Assembly: GCA_035370245.1 (NCBI GenBank) | Contig: DAOOVO010000054.1 | Location: forward strand, 1-26,296 | Origin: Pseudobacteroides sp035370245 | Lineage (GTDB): Bacteria; Bacillota; Clostridia; Acetivibrionales; DSM-2933 | Reading direction: 5' to 3' | Length of the DNA: 26,296 nucleotides | Shown: piece after piece, positions 15,159-24,086 of the stretch | Numbering within the stretch: the first letter of the stretch is position 1 | Layout: every line of letters begins with the position of its first letter | Notes under the pieces: model-generated | What the model was told of the DNA's origin: nothing | What the model saw: the letters and a program-made list of their open reading frames with translations, nothing else | Databases searched by the model: none | Program-made: the position numbers and the translations under genes

Positions 15159-15845
15159 CTATATCAATCCTTTTTTTCTTAGTTTTCTTTGCTCTTCAAA
15201 AATAAAACCGATAATAGCTTCTCTTGTTCTGTTATCTATGTTATAAAACTCCACTCCCAATTCATATTTACTTTTGTTGTCAACATCGAATTTTACGCTT
15301 CTTATTACAGTGCCATAAAATTTTATCATTTTGTTTCCCGTGATCTGAATCTCACATTCAAGGTATTTGCCTATTTCAATACCTTTTGCAAGAACTAAAC
15401 AAGCTCCTCCTCCGCTTATATCGCGTGTAAATCCATTTAAAAAATCGCCCTTCTGTACAGGTATGTTATTTTCAATCTTAACTTCCCTGCATCTTACACC
15501 CAACATACATTCAAGCCTGAAAAATTGCCTTCTTTGTATTTTTTCCATATCACCATTTATGCTTAATTTGTATATCGGTAATCCATCCTTAATTAATTTG
15601 TCTTTCAACTTTGCCTTAAATTTATAAAATTGACCGGTAAAATATGCGAAGACAAACATATCTGTACCAATAGGTGCAGGCAAGTAAGTTCCTTCATATA
15701 TGGGTGATGCTACACATATTACGTCTTCTTCTTCAGCACACTCAAACTCGCTTACAAATAATTTGGTTATCTCTTTATCACCCATAAAGAAATCTACAAA
15801 TTGAATTTCTAATTTAGTTCCTGTAGTTATCTCGGAAGCCCTCAT
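15159..15845 (-). CDS. PilZ-domain c-di-GMP receptor, YcgR/MotI-like
   Basis: A 228-residue cytoplasmic protein. Residues about 1-98 form a YcgR-type N-terminal domain. Residues about 103-220 are a PilZ domain with both c-di-GMP-binding motifs intact: RxxxR in RRQFFR (Arg106, Arg110) and D-x-S-x-x-G in RDISGGG (Asp142, Ser144). Proteins with this layout (YcgR in E. coli, MotI/YpfA in B. subtilis) bind c-di-GMP and slow or disengage the flagellar motor, so a motor brake is the likely role. GGAGG before the ATG is strong. The gene is inserted between flhG and cheB, where B. subtilis has none. Confidence 0.9.
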   Translation of the reverse strand: MRASEITTGTKLEIQFVDFFMGDKEITKLFVSEFECAEEEDVICVASPIYEGTYLPAPIGTDMFVFAYFTGQFYKFKAKLKDKLIKDGLPIYKLSINGDMEKIQRRQFFRLECMLGVRCREVKIENNIPVQKGDFLNGFTRDISGGGACLVLAKGIEIGKYLECEIQITGNKMIKFYGTVIRSVKFDVDNKSKYELGVEFYNIDNRTREAIIGFIFEEQRKLRKKGLI

Positions 15846-15899
15846 ATGTACCTCCGTATTCTATAAATTTTATTTCAACAATAATTGCATTTCATTACA

Positions 15900-16808
15900 T
15901 TATGCATGTAAAAAACCAACAAGCCTGTTCATAAAACCTTTTATGCCTTTCATTTCTGCATCATTACACTGGAATTCATCACATATTAATTTTTTTGATA
16001 TATCCCTGATCTGTTTTGATACATTGCTTTTAGGAAAGCTTATCAAAAAAGGGTTTTGTGCTTTTACTGCTTTTACAACTACATCATCATGAAGTAAATA
16101 TCCAAGGGGGCTTAGCTTTAATGAAAGAAACTTTTCCGATACTAAACACAACTTATTTAATAAATCATTTGCCTCATTCATATTATCAGCCCTGTTGACT
16201 ATAACCTTTATAAGCCTTTCCTTATCCCTGTTTGATATCATTTTTATAAGTGCATAAGCATCGGTTATTGAAGTCGGCTCAGGTGTAGTTACAAGCAATA
16301 CCTCGTCTGCAGACATAACAAAGTTCATTACATGATCTGAAAGTCCTGCACCTGTATCAATAAGAATTACATCTGCTATCTTATCCATAAGTGATATTTT
16401 CGACAAAAACATTTTAAGCTGGCTGCTATCAAGCTTTACAAGTTCTTCAACACCTGATCCTCCAGATATAAACTTAACATTACATGGACCATCCGATAGC
16501 ACCTCAAATATGTCTTTCTCACTATGAATAACATCGAGCAATGTATGCTTGGGTATCATTCCAAATAATACATCTATATTGGCTAATCCAAAATCCGCAT
16601 CTAAAATAATAACCTTGAGCCCTAATTCACTTAATGCTATTCCAAGATTAACTGCAATATTGGTTTTGCCAACACCGCCTTTACCACTGGTCACAGTAAT
16701 CACCTTAGGACTCTTCTTTTCAATGGCAGGAACTAAATCCTGCTTGTTTATCTGCATAGATTTTAAATTGTCAACAATCTTTCTTAGTTTTTCTGCCTGA
16801 TCCATCAT
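15900..16808 (-). CDS. flhG: MinD-like ATPase FlhG (YlxH), flagellar number control
   Basis: A 302-residue ParA/MinD-family ATPase that partners FlhF to set flagellar number and position. The N-terminal helix carries the FlhF-activating DQAxxLR motif (DQAEKLR, residues 3-9). The deviant Walker A is SGKGGVGKT (about 41-49), the A' region is DADFGLANID, and the Walker B is VILIDTGAG. The C-terminal end (MKGIKGFMNRLVGFLHA) looks like an amphipathic MinD-type membrane-targeting helix. Two adjacent ATGs (16808 and 16805) are possible starts. The gene begins one base after the flhF stop, which supports coupling. Confidence 0.95.
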   Translation of the reverse strand: MMDQAEKLRKIVDNLKSMQINKQDLVPAIEKKSPKVITVTSGKGGVGKTNIAVNLGIALSELGLKVIILDADFGLANIDVLFGMIPKHTLLDVIHSEKDIFEVLSDGPCNVKFISGGSGVEELVKLDSSQLKMFLSKISLMDKIADVILIDTGAGLSDHVMNFVMSADEVLLVTTPEPTSITDAYALIKMISNRDKERLIKVIVNRADNMNEANDLLNKLCLVSEKFLSLKLSPLGYLLHDDVVVKAVKAQNPFLISFPKSNVSKQIRDISKKLICDEFQCNDAEMKGIKGFMNRLVGFLHA

Positions 16809-16809
16809 A

Positions 16810-18009
16810 TCAAGATATGCTCCCTAATAAATTTTTGGCCATCTTGTCAATATTTAAAACCTCAATATCATCAGGCACACATTGTCCGGTTGTAACAAAC
16901 GACAAATTTTTACCTGTGCGGAATTTGGTATTCAGTATAATTCCGTTAACCTGACTTTCATCAAGTTTTGTAAAAATCAATTTATAGTCTTTTAAGAAAC
17001 TGTAACTTTGCAGTATATCATTACAATTATGTATACTCGTTGTCGAACTCAAGACCAAATATACCTCATCAGCTTCCGAGGCAGCTATCAGAGATTTCAG
17101 TTCATCAAACTGAGGCTTGTTCCTGCAGCTTCTTCCTGCAGTATCAATCAGAACAACATCTTTATCTGAATAAAGTGAAATTGCATCCTTTATTTCATTA
17201 GGTGAATATATTACATTTATTGGTAAACCCAATATTTCTGCATATGTCTTTAATTGTTCAACTGCCGCAATCCTGTACGTATCGGCAGTTATAAGCCCTA
17301 CATTTTTTCTGAGATTCAAAGAATAATTAGCAGCAATCTTCGCAAGTGTCGTCGTTTTGCCAACTCCGGTAGGACCGACAAATATAATAACTGTCGGCTT
17401 TTTATCTTCTTTAAGACTAATAGTTTCCGGTTTGCCCAGTATTCCGGAAATAATGTTGTGAAGCAATGAAGCAACATCATTAATACTGGCAGTATCTCCA
17501 ATCTTTTTACTGACAGTATCAATGAGCTTTTTTGCAATTTCCACTTCAACCTCATTTTTAATAAGGTTGTTATAAAATTGCATCAATATCTTGGAATAAG
17601 GCTTTTCCTCCCTTTCAATGCTAACATGCATGGGTTTAGAAAGTGATTCAGCATTATTCTGGAACTGATCATATATTTTTTTGATCATTGACTCCATGTT
17701 ATTTACCTTATTCTCCAAGAAAACAATTTTCTCCTCTTTTTCTTCTAAATTTGTTTTAAAATTTCCATAATTTTTTGTCGAAAACTCTTTTGGTTTATTT
17801 TTTTCGACATTTTTTGCAACTTCTTTTTTAGTGCTAATGTCATCGTCTATGGCTGCAAGAACTTCAACCAAAGGTTTGGCAAACATGTTCATAATGCCTT
17901 TTTTTCTTACCTTTCGCGTATTTAAAATCACTGCTTCATTACCCAGATCCATTTTTACTTTTAGCATTGCTTCCTGAGTATTGTTTCCCATATAACGTCT
18001 TATTTTCAT
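16810..18009 (-). CDS. flhF: Signal-recognition-particle-type GTPase FlhF
   Basis: A 399-residue GTPase that directs the site of flagellar assembly. The N-terminal B domain begins MKIRRYMGNNTQEAM, as usual for FlhF, and is followed by a charged, coiled-coil-like region (about 60-130). The NG domain (about 140-399) has the P-loop GPTGVGKTT (212-220), the TADTYRIAAVEQL segment, DTAGRS (289-294) and TKLDES (347-352). These features separate it from Ffh and FtsY, which carry different flanking domains. GGTGAG lies nine bases before the ATG, and the start is two bases after flhA. Confidence 0.96.
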   Translation of the reverse strand: MKIRRYMGNNTQEAMLKVKMDLGNEAVILNTRKVRKKGIMNMFAKPLVEVLAAIDDDISTKKEVAKNVEKNKPKEFSTKNYGNFKTNLEEKEEKIVFLENKVNNMESMIKKIYDQFQNNAESLSKPMHVSIEREEKPYSKILMQFYNNLIKNEVEVEIAKKLIDTVSKKIGDTASINDVASLLHNIISGILGKPETISLKEDKKPTVIIFVGPTGVGKTTTLAKIAANYSLNLRKNVGLITADTYRIAAVEQLKTYAEILGLPINVIYSPNEIKDAISLYSDKDVVLIDTAGRSCRNKPQFDELKSLIAASEADEVYLVLSSTTSIHNCNDILQSYSFLKDYKLIFTKLDESQVNGIILNTKFRTGKNLSFVTTGQCVPDDIEVLNIDKMAKNLLGSIS

Positions 18010-18011
18010 AA

Positions 18012-20045
18012 TTAGATACTCACCATCCCAATTGATTGTACTTCTATATTAGGATCAATTTCATTGTATGATAAAACAATTAATCCCGGTAAAAACCTCT
18101 CAGTCATTCTTTTGAAATAAAGCCTTACAACGGGTGATGCTAAAACTATAGGCTGTTGACCCAATTCAACGAGTCTTTGAACCTGTTTTGACAAATTGGA
18201 TAATATAGTATTTGTAACTTCAGGCTCTATTGTAATATAGGAACCGTTATCGGTCCTCTGGACAGACTCCATAATAATTTGCTCAAGCTTGGGATCAATT
18301 GTAATTACATTTGACTTGCTGTCATTTATAAACTTTCTTGATATGGCTCTTCCTAAAGCCTGTCTTACATATTCGGTCAAAATATCGGGATCATGGGTAG
18401 AAGGTGCATAATCTGCCAAAGTCTCTAAAATTGTTACCATATCTCTTATCGAAACCCCTTCTTTTAACAGATTTGCAAGAACCTTCTGAATTTCACCCAA
18501 TGACATGACCTTAGGTATCAATTCATCAACTATTGCAGGATAGTTTTGCTTTACATTATCTATTAATGTTTGAACTTCCTGTCTTCCCATAAGTTCACTT
18601 GCATTTTTCTTTATTACTTCAGTAAGATGTGTAGCTATAATTGAAGGTGAATCTACAACTGTATAGCCAAGCATCTCGGCACGATCCCTCTGGTTTTCGG
18701 GAATCCAGATTGCCGGAAGTCCGAAAGCAGGCTCCACAGTTCTTATTCCATCAATTTCTTCCTCAACTCCTCCAGGATTCATAGCCATGTAGTGATCAAG
18801 CATTATTTCACACTTTGTTATTTCCACACCTTTTATCTTTATCACATACTCATTTGGACTAAGCTGTATATTATCCCTGAGTCTTATAACCGGAACTATC
18901 ATTCCCAACTCAAGAGCAAGCTGTCTTCTAATCATAACAACCCTGTCCAAAAGGTCTCCTCCTTGATTGATATCAGCAAGTGGAATAATTCCATAGCCAA
19001 ACTCCAATTCTATAGGATCAACCTGCAGGAGCGATACAACATTTTCCGGCTTTCTTATCTCCTCAACTTCACTTTCCTGCACCTGCTCTTCTTCATGAAT
19101 TTGAACTTCCTTATGCTGCTTTAATAATGCAGCTCCTACAAGTGCAAGAATTGCTGCCAATACCAAAAAGGGTATTGTGGGCAAAAACAGCGATAAAGCA
19201 ACACATAACCCTGACGCAAGGAATAATACCTTTGGATTTCCAAATATCTGTGTTAAAAGGTCATCACTCATTGCCGAGTCAGATGCAGCTCTAGTTACGA
19301 TAATACCTGTAGCTGTTGAGATAAGGAGGGCTGGAATCTGGCTTACAAGACCGTCACCGATTGTAAGTATTGTATACTTGGAAAGAGCCTCTGAAATCTC
19401 CTCACCTCTCATTACTGCCCCAATTATAAGTCCTCCAATTATATTGATAAATGTAATAATAATACCTGCAATTGCATCACCTTTTACAAACTTGCTGGCA
19501 CCATCCATTGCACCGTAAAAGTCGGCTTCTCTTTGTATCTTTTTTCTTCTTTCCTTTGCAATAGCTTCATTGATGAGCCCTGAGTTGAGGTCGGCATCTA
19601 TCGCCATCTGTTTTCCAGGCATAGCATCAAGTGTAAACCTGGCAGCAACTTCAGACACTCTTTCTGATCCTTTTGTTATTACTAAAAACTGTACTACCAT
19701 GATTATTAGAAAAATTATAAATCCAACAACTATGTTTCCCTGTGCTACGAAAGATCCAAAACCTGCAATAACCTGTCCTGCCTCACCTGTAGAAAGGATA
19801 TGCTTAGTAGCAGTAATATTTAGAGACAATCTGTATAGTGTAGTAATAAGAAGCAGAGACGGAAAAATTGACATATCCAGTGCTTCCTTGGAATAAATGG
19901 TATTTAGCAAAATAACAACAGCAAGGGATATATTTATTGCAAGCAGTATATCCAAAACTAAGCTAGGTATTGGAAGGATTATAATAAGAACTATGGAAAC
20001 AATAATTAGTGCAACCGACATATCTCCCAGCTTCATCTTTCGCAT
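18012..20045 (-). CDS. flhA: Flagellar export gate protein FlhA
   Basis: A 677-residue component of the flagellar type III export gate. The N-terminal half (about 1-330) has about eight transmembrane helices and the conserved cytoplasmic FHIPEP-type loop: TRLSLNITATKHIL in the form YRLSLNITATKHIL, then RFTLDAMPGKQMAIDADLNSG. The C-terminal half (about 340-677) is the soluble ring domain that docks chaperone-substrate complexes. Start choice is uncertain: a TTG at 20057, the ATG at 20045 and an ATG at 20036 all lie near GAGGGAGG. The ATG at 20045 keeps a usable site. The gene follows flhB by about 20 bases. Confidence 0.95.
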   Translation of the reverse strand: MRKMKLGDMSVALIIVSIVLIIILPIPSLVLDILLAINISLAVVILLNTIYSKEALDMSIFPSLLLITTLYRLSLNITATKHILSTGEAGQVIAGFGSFVAQGNIVVGFIIFLIIMVVQFLVITKGSERVSEVAARFTLDAMPGKQMAIDADLNSGLINEAIAKERRKKIQREADFYGAMDGASKFVKGDAIAGIIITFINIIGGLIIGAVMRGEEISEALSKYTILTIGDGLVSQIPALLISTATGIIVTRAASDSAMSDDLLTQIFGNPKVLFLASGLCVALSLFLPTIPFLVLAAILALVGAALLKQHKEVQIHEEEQVQESEVEEIRKPENVVSLLQVDPIELEFGYGIIPLADINQGGDLLDRVVMIRRQLALELGMIVPVIRLRDNIQLSPNEYVIKIKGVEITKCEIMLDHYMAMNPGGVEEEIDGIRTVEPAFGLPAIWIPENQRDRAEMLGYTVVDSPSIIATHLTEVIKKNASELMGRQEVQTLIDNVKQNYPAIVDELIPKVMSLGEIQKVLANLLKEGVSIRDMVTILETLADYAPSTHDPDILTEYVRQALGRAISRKFINDSKSNVITIDPKLEQIIMESVQRTDNGSYITIEPEVTNTILSNLSKQVQRLVELGQQPIVLASPVVRLYFKRMTERFLPGLIVLSYNEIDPNIEVQSIGMVSI

Positions 20046-20065
20046 ATCCTCCCTCAAAACTAAAT

Positions 20066-21196
20066 TTATGCTCCATTTTTAATACTGTATACAAATGCCA
20101 GTATTTCTGCAACCGCTTGATACATTTCTTCAGGTATCTCCTGACCAACCTCCACACTATCGTAGAGACTTCTTGCAAGCGGCTTATTTTCCACTATCTC
20201 AACCCTGTTTTCCTTTGCAATTTCTTTAATTCTCTGTGCCAAATAATCCTGTCCTTTTGCAATAACCTTAGGTGCCGGTGAAATATTTGAATCGTATTTG
20301 ATAGCCACCGCATAATGTGTCGGGTTGGTGATTACAACATCTGCTGACGGCACATCATTAAGCATTCTTCTCATTGATATTTGTCTTTGCTTTTGTCTTA
20401 TCTTTGATTTAATCTCCGGATTACCTTCAGTTTGCTTGTATTCCTCCTTTATTTCCTGCTTTGACATTTTCAAGCTTTTCTCATACTCATACCATTGATA
20501 TATATAATCAACAGCTGCGATAAAAACCAGTGCTATACATATTCTAAGTGCAATATTTATAACGGTTGAAGTAATATAGGTTGCAACACCTATTGCATCT
20601 AGTTCCATTATGGTTAATAGGTTATCTGCTTCCGATTTAATATAGGAATATGCAATATAACCTACAATTGCAAGCTTTATTATTGATTTGACCAACTCAA
20701 CAACAGATCTTAATGAGAATATCCTTTTTAGACCACTTAAGGGATTAATTCTGCTGAACTTAAATCCCAGATTTTCTGTTGTAAAAAGAAATCCAACCTG
20801 TGCATATTCAGCAACAAGACCCGTTATCAATGCTACTGCCAATATAGGCCCGCTTATTTTCAAAAACTCAACAAACGACAGAATAAAAAGTTTCGATATT
20901 CCATTTACTGTATAGAGATCAGGCATTTTCACATATTCTGTAAGTACCTTCTTTATAAAAAATATTATTTCATTGTACATATATCCGCCTAAAAGACGAA
21001 GTGCAGCAAACATAAACAATAATATAAATGCTGATGTTATCTCCTTGCTTTGTAATACCTGTCCTTTTTTTCTGGCATCCTGCCTTCTTTTGGGAGTTGC
21101 CTTTTCGGTTTTGTCATCTCCTCCTGCAAAGAGCTGCAGATTAACAGGTATATAATTTCTCTTTAAATGATTTCTATCTATTTGGTCTGTACTCAT
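20066..21196 (-). CDS. flhB: Flagellar export switch protein FlhB
   Basis: A 376-residue export-gate protein that switches substrate specificity from hook to filament. The membrane part (about 50-235) has four helices. The cytoplasmic part carries the autocleavage site NPTH (Asn291-His294) in ADVVITNPTHYAVAIKY. The family N-terminal motif EKATPKRRQDARKKGQV begins only at residue 31, so the protein has about 25 residues more than many homologues (IPVNLQLFAGG). Its ATG overlaps the fliR stop by four bases (ATGA) and has no clear ribosome site of its own, so it is probably translated by coupling. Confidence 0.96.
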   Translation of the reverse strand: MSTDQIDRNHLKRNYIPVNLQLFAGGDDKTEKATPKRRQDARKKGQVLQSKEITSAFILLFMFAALRLLGGYMYNEIIFFIKKVLTEYVKMPDLYTVNGISKLFILSFVEFLKISGPILAVALITGLVAEYAQVGFLFTTENLGFKFSRINPLSGLKRIFSLRSVVELVKSIIKLAIVGYIAYSYIKSEADNLLTIMELDAIGVATYITSTVINIALRICIALVFIAAVDYIYQWYEYEKSLKMSKQEIKEEYKQTEGNPEIKSKIRQKQRQISMRRMLNDVPSADVVITNPTHYAVAIKYDSNISPAPKVIAKGQDYLAQRIKEIAKENRVEIVENKPLARSLYDSVEVGQEIPEEMYQAVAEILAFVYSIKNGA

Positions 21197-21984
21197 TTTT
21201 GAAATACCATATCCTTTATGACTTTTAGCATTTCATTGTCCAATTCCCCAACCATAAAACCTACCAAATATATAAAAGCTGGTACAGTAATCATCATAAC
21301 CAAAACTCCCAGAATTATTTTTGCAGGCATGCCTACTATAAATACATTGATCTGGGGGATGCTCTTGGATATTATCCCAAGTGCAACATCAGTTACCAAA
21401 ACGGCAGCAATTACAGGTGCAGCAATCTTAAAACCTATTAGAAACATTTTACTGAAGATTGATATAACATCACTCATTAAAACACTGTTAAACGCTGTCT
21501 TGCCTGCCGGTATAAATTTATAGCTTTCAAAAAGAGCTCTCATTATTATGTGATGACCGTTAGATGCCAGTAATACCATCATACTTATCATATAGTAAAA
21601 ATTCGCAGTTATGGGTATCTGTATATTGCTTATTGGGTCCAAAACATTAACCATACCGAAGCCTATCTGCATATCAATCATTTGACCCGCCATAAGTATT
21701 GCATCAAAAACCACAGTTGCTATATACCCTAAAATAATGCCTACAATAAATTCCTTAAATATTATGAGTGTATATGCATACAAATTTTGGTCATATTCTA
21801 ACGGGCCCATTTTTACAGCATTCATCAACAAAAGAGATGATATAAGTGCAAATCCGACCTTTATATAAACCGGAATGTTCCTTCTCCCAAATATGGGAGC
21901 TATTACAAAAAGTCCGGTCATTCTGAAAAAAACAAGAATAAACATCTCTATGCCGTTTAGCAGTATACCTTCTGGTATTGGCAT
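21193..21984 (-). CDS. fliR: Flagellar export gate protein FliR
   Basis: A 263-residue polytopic protein with about six hydrophobic segments, part of the FliPQR export pore. Diagnostic stretches include FRMTGLFVIAPIFGRRNIP, KEFIVGIILGY and AGQMIDMQIGFGMVNVLDP. Length is standard. GGTGGAG precedes the ATG. It lies between fliQ and flhB, as in most Gram-positive operons, and overlaps flhB by four bases. Confidence 0.96.
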   Translation of the reverse strand: MPIPEGILLNGIEMFILVFFRMTGLFVIAPIFGRRNIPVYIKVGFALISSLLLMNAVKMGPLEYDQNLYAYTLIIFKEFIVGIILGYIATVVFDAILMAGQMIDMQIGFGMVNVLDPISNIQIPITANFYYMISMMVLLASNGHHIIMRALFESYKFIPAGKTAFNSVLMSDVISIFSKMFLIGFKIAAPVIAAVLVTDVALGIISKSIPQINVFIVGMPAKIILGVLVMMITVPAFIYLVGFMVGELDNEMLKVIKDMVFQK

Positions 21985-22018
21985 TATACTCCACCCACTA
22001 GTACGAAAATAGTTTTTT

Positions 22019-22288
22019 CTACTTAATGTAATTATTTATATTCAAAAAAATTCCTTCTGTAAACTCTATCAATACCCTAAGCATCCATGATCCGAAAATC
22101 AGTATACTTCCTAAAACAGCCAAAATCTTAGGGACAAATGTTAAAGTCTGTTCATGAATCTGAGTGGTGGCTTGAAAAATACTTATAGCCAAGCCCACTA
22201 TAAGGCTAAGTCCTAGCATTGGTGCCGAAACATATATAACAGTCATTAACGACTTTTGTGCCAAATCTATTACCGACCCCTGATCCAT
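22019..22288 (-). CDS. fliQ: Flagellar export gate protein FliQ
   Basis: An 89-residue protein with two transmembrane helices forming part of the FliPQR pore. The conserved APMLGLSLIVGLAISIFQA and TQIHEQTLTFVPKILAV motifs are complete. Length is exactly typical. AGGAGG stands seven bases before the ATG. A 69-base gap containing a small inverted repeat separates it from fliP. Confidence 0.96.
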   Translation of the reverse strand: MDQGSVIDLAQKSLMTVIYVSAPMLGLSLIVGLAISIFQATTQIHEQTLTFVPKILAVLGSILIFGSWMLRVLIEFTEGIFLNINNYIK

Positions 22289-22312
22289 AATAATCCTCCT
22301 GTTTCTATATGC

Positions 22313-22333
22313 TTTGCATAATATAAATGCAAA
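22313..22333. repeat. Small inverted repeat between fliP and fliQ
   Basis: TTTGCAT (22313-22319) and ATGCAAA (22327-22333) are perfect 7-bp reverse complements with a 7-base spacer. They lie in the unusually long gap between fliP and fliQ, about 25 bases before the fliQ start. No T-tract follows on either strand, so a terminator is unlikely. A processing or translation-tuning hairpin is possible. Confidence 0.4.
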
Positions 22334-22357
22334 ATATTATTAGCCATATTTAATGCG

Positions 22358-23131
22358 TCATCGGACAAAACTGTTGACTATAGTTCTTGTTAAAAGATTC
22401 CATCCATCAACCATAATAAACAGCAATATCTTAAAAGGCAGAGATATCATTATGGGTGGAAGCATCATCATACCCATTGACATCAATGTACTTGAAACAA
22501 CCATATCTATAACAAGAAAAGGAAGATATATTAGAAAGCCGATTTGGAATGCCGTCTTAAGCTCGCTGATTAAAAAAGCCGGAATAACCACTGTAAGTGA
22601 TAAATTTGAAAGATCCGCTTTTTTCACAGGAGTCGTACCTCCCGATAATGATACAAAAAGAGCCAGATCTTTTTCGTAAATATATTTAAACATAAAATCT
22701 TTTATAATCGCAGATGATTTATCAATTGCAGCCTGCTGGGTTATCTCACCCCTTGAATACGGTCCGTAAGCATTGTCATTGATTTCCTTGCCCACAGGTG
22801 CCATTATAAACAAAGTGAGAAACAGTGCCAAGCCTATTAACACTTGGTTTGGCGGCATTTGTTGTGTACCTAATGCATTTCGCACAAAAGAAAGTATTAT
22901 TACAATGCGTGTAAAGGATGTCAACATCATCAATATAGATGGTGCTAATGATAAAACTGTCAGTAACAGTAAAATCTTTATACTGGCAGATACATCCTCA
23001 GGGTTTTCCGAAGTACCTATATCAATACCAATTTTAGGAATCGGTACAGTCGGTTCTGCAAAAACAACAATAGGAACAATAATTACGAAGATTAAGGCAA
23101 TTATTGTAAAGAAAACCTTTTTATTTTTCAT
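22358..23131 (-). CDS. fliP: Flagellar export gate protein FliP
   Basis: A 257-residue export-pore protein. A cleavable-type signal sequence (VFFTIIALIFVIIVPIVVFA) is followed by four transmembrane helices. The family signatures FTRIVIILSFVRNALGTQQMPPNQVLIGLALFLT (two shorter motifs in one run) and PAFLISELKTAFQIGF are present, as is SSTLMSMGMMMLPP. Start choice: the ATG at 23131 gives a normal signal sequence directly, with GGAG about 12 bases before it. In-frame ATGs upstream (23170, 23149, 23143) would add residues that overlap fliO further. With this start the overlap with fliO is 11 bases. Confidence 0.94.
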   Translation of the reverse strand: MKNKKVFFTIIALIFVIIVPIVVFAEPTVPIPKIGIDIGTSENPEDVSASIKILLLLTVLSLAPSILMMLTSFTRIVIILSFVRNALGTQQMPPNQVLIGLALFLTLFIMAPVGKEINDNAYGPYSRGEITQQAAIDKSSAIIKDFMFKYIYEKDLALFVSLSGGTTPVKKADLSNLSLTVVIPAFLISELKTAFQIGFLIYLPFLVIDMVVSSTLMSMGMMMLPPIMISLPFKILLFIMVDGWNLLTRTIVNSFVR

Positions 23132-23609
23132 TAGTATTATCATCTCCATAATCTTCAGCAGGTTTTCCAAACTTAGAAGATAATATTTTTAGTTTTTGCA
23201 AATTGCCTTTAAACCTTGTTGTGTCTACGGAAACAGTTGTATCCTTTTCATTAGGAGTTTTCTTATTCTTATTGTTTGAAAGATATTTTTCAAATATTGT
23301 TTTGAAATCAAATACATTATTTGTTGGAGCATCTGTTTCCACATCAAGGTCATCAAGCTTAATTTCAGTGATAAATTCCAGGTTCTTACCCGATGATGCC
23401 ATAAGAACAAACTGATTTCCAGCCTTAACCAGATATAATTGCTTATTTAAACCTAATGTTACTGTATCAATTACACTCAAGTGCTTTCCTTTTACTGCTT
23501 TGTTCATTTTTGTGCCGAGGAACCTGGTAGTAATGTATGATAAAAACAGTAAGGAACCAAAGCCTATCAGGTAAACAAATCCTTTAAGTACAGAAATTGT
23601 TGTGTCCAT
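23121..23609 (-). CDS. fliO: Flagellar biosynthesis protein FliO
   Basis: A 162-residue protein with one N-terminal transmembrane helix (about 9-27). A small FliO/FliZ beta domain follows (about 33-85: LSVIDTVTLGLNKQLYLVKAGNQFVLM). The C-terminal tail is long, charged and probably disordered (KYLSNNKNKKTPNEKD). FliO helps assemble the FliP ring. Sequence conservation in this family is low, so the call rests on the domain pattern and on its place directly before fliP. AGGGGA precedes the ATG. Confidence 0.9.
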   Translation of the reverse strand: MDTTISVLKGFVYLIGFGSLLFLSYITTRFLGTKMNKAVKGKHLSVIDTVTLGLNKQLYLVKAGNQFVLMASSGKNLEFITEIKLDDLDVETDAPTNNVFDFKTIFEKYLSNNKNKKTPNEKDTTVSVDTTRFKGNLQKLKILSSKFGKPAEDYGDDNTNEK

Positions 23610-23626
23610 TAGTATATTCCCCTATC

Positions 23627-23989
23627 CTATCCCAATACTTTCTTAACAGCCTCAACTACCCTTTCTGCCTGAAATGGCTTTACAATAAAGTCTCTTGCAC
23701 CGGCTTGTATGGATTCTATAACCATAGCCTGCTGTCCCATTGCAGAACACATGATGATCTTTGAATCTGTATTGATTTTTTTAATTTCTTTTACCGCTTG
23801 AATACCATCTACTTCCGGCATTGTTATATCCATTATAACCAGGTCTGGTGATAGTTCTTTATACTTTTCAATAGCTTTGGCACCATTTTCTGCTTCTCCT
23901 GCAATTTCATAACCGTTTTTTGATAAAATATCCTTGATCATCATCCTCATAAACGCTGCGTCATCAACAATTAGAATTTTTTTACTCAT
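23627..23989 (-). CDS. cheY: Chemotaxis response regulator CheY
   Basis: A 120-residue single receiver domain; phosphorylated by CheA, it binds the switch and changes rotation. All key residues are visible: Asp9 and Asp10 in ILIVDDAAFMR, phospho-acceptor Asp54 in VIMDITMPEVDG, Ser82 in MCSAMG and Lys104 in VKPF. It lies between fliY and fliO, as in B. subtilis. GGAGAGGG stands just before the ATG. The 97-base gap to fliY is one of the longest in the operon. I see no convincing promoter or terminator in it. Confidence 0.97.
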   Translation of the reverse strand: MSKKILIVDDAAFMRMMIKDILSKNGYEIAGEAENGAKAIEKYKELSPDLVIMDITMPEVDGIQAVKEIKKINTDSKIIMCSAMGQQAMVIESIQAGARDFIVKPFQAERVVEAVKKVLG

Positions 23990-24086
23990 CCTTAATCCCT
24001 CTCCTTAAATTAAATTCTGGTTAACAAAATGTTTTGAGAGTATCACACTTCGAAACAGAATAACTAGTCACTTTTTACTTGCTTAC

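Noticed and set aside
23990..24086. Possible internal promoter or hairpin between fliY and cheY (CAAAACATTTTG element)
   Set aside because: The palindrome would leave a two-base loop, and no -35/-10 pair with normal spacing could be found.
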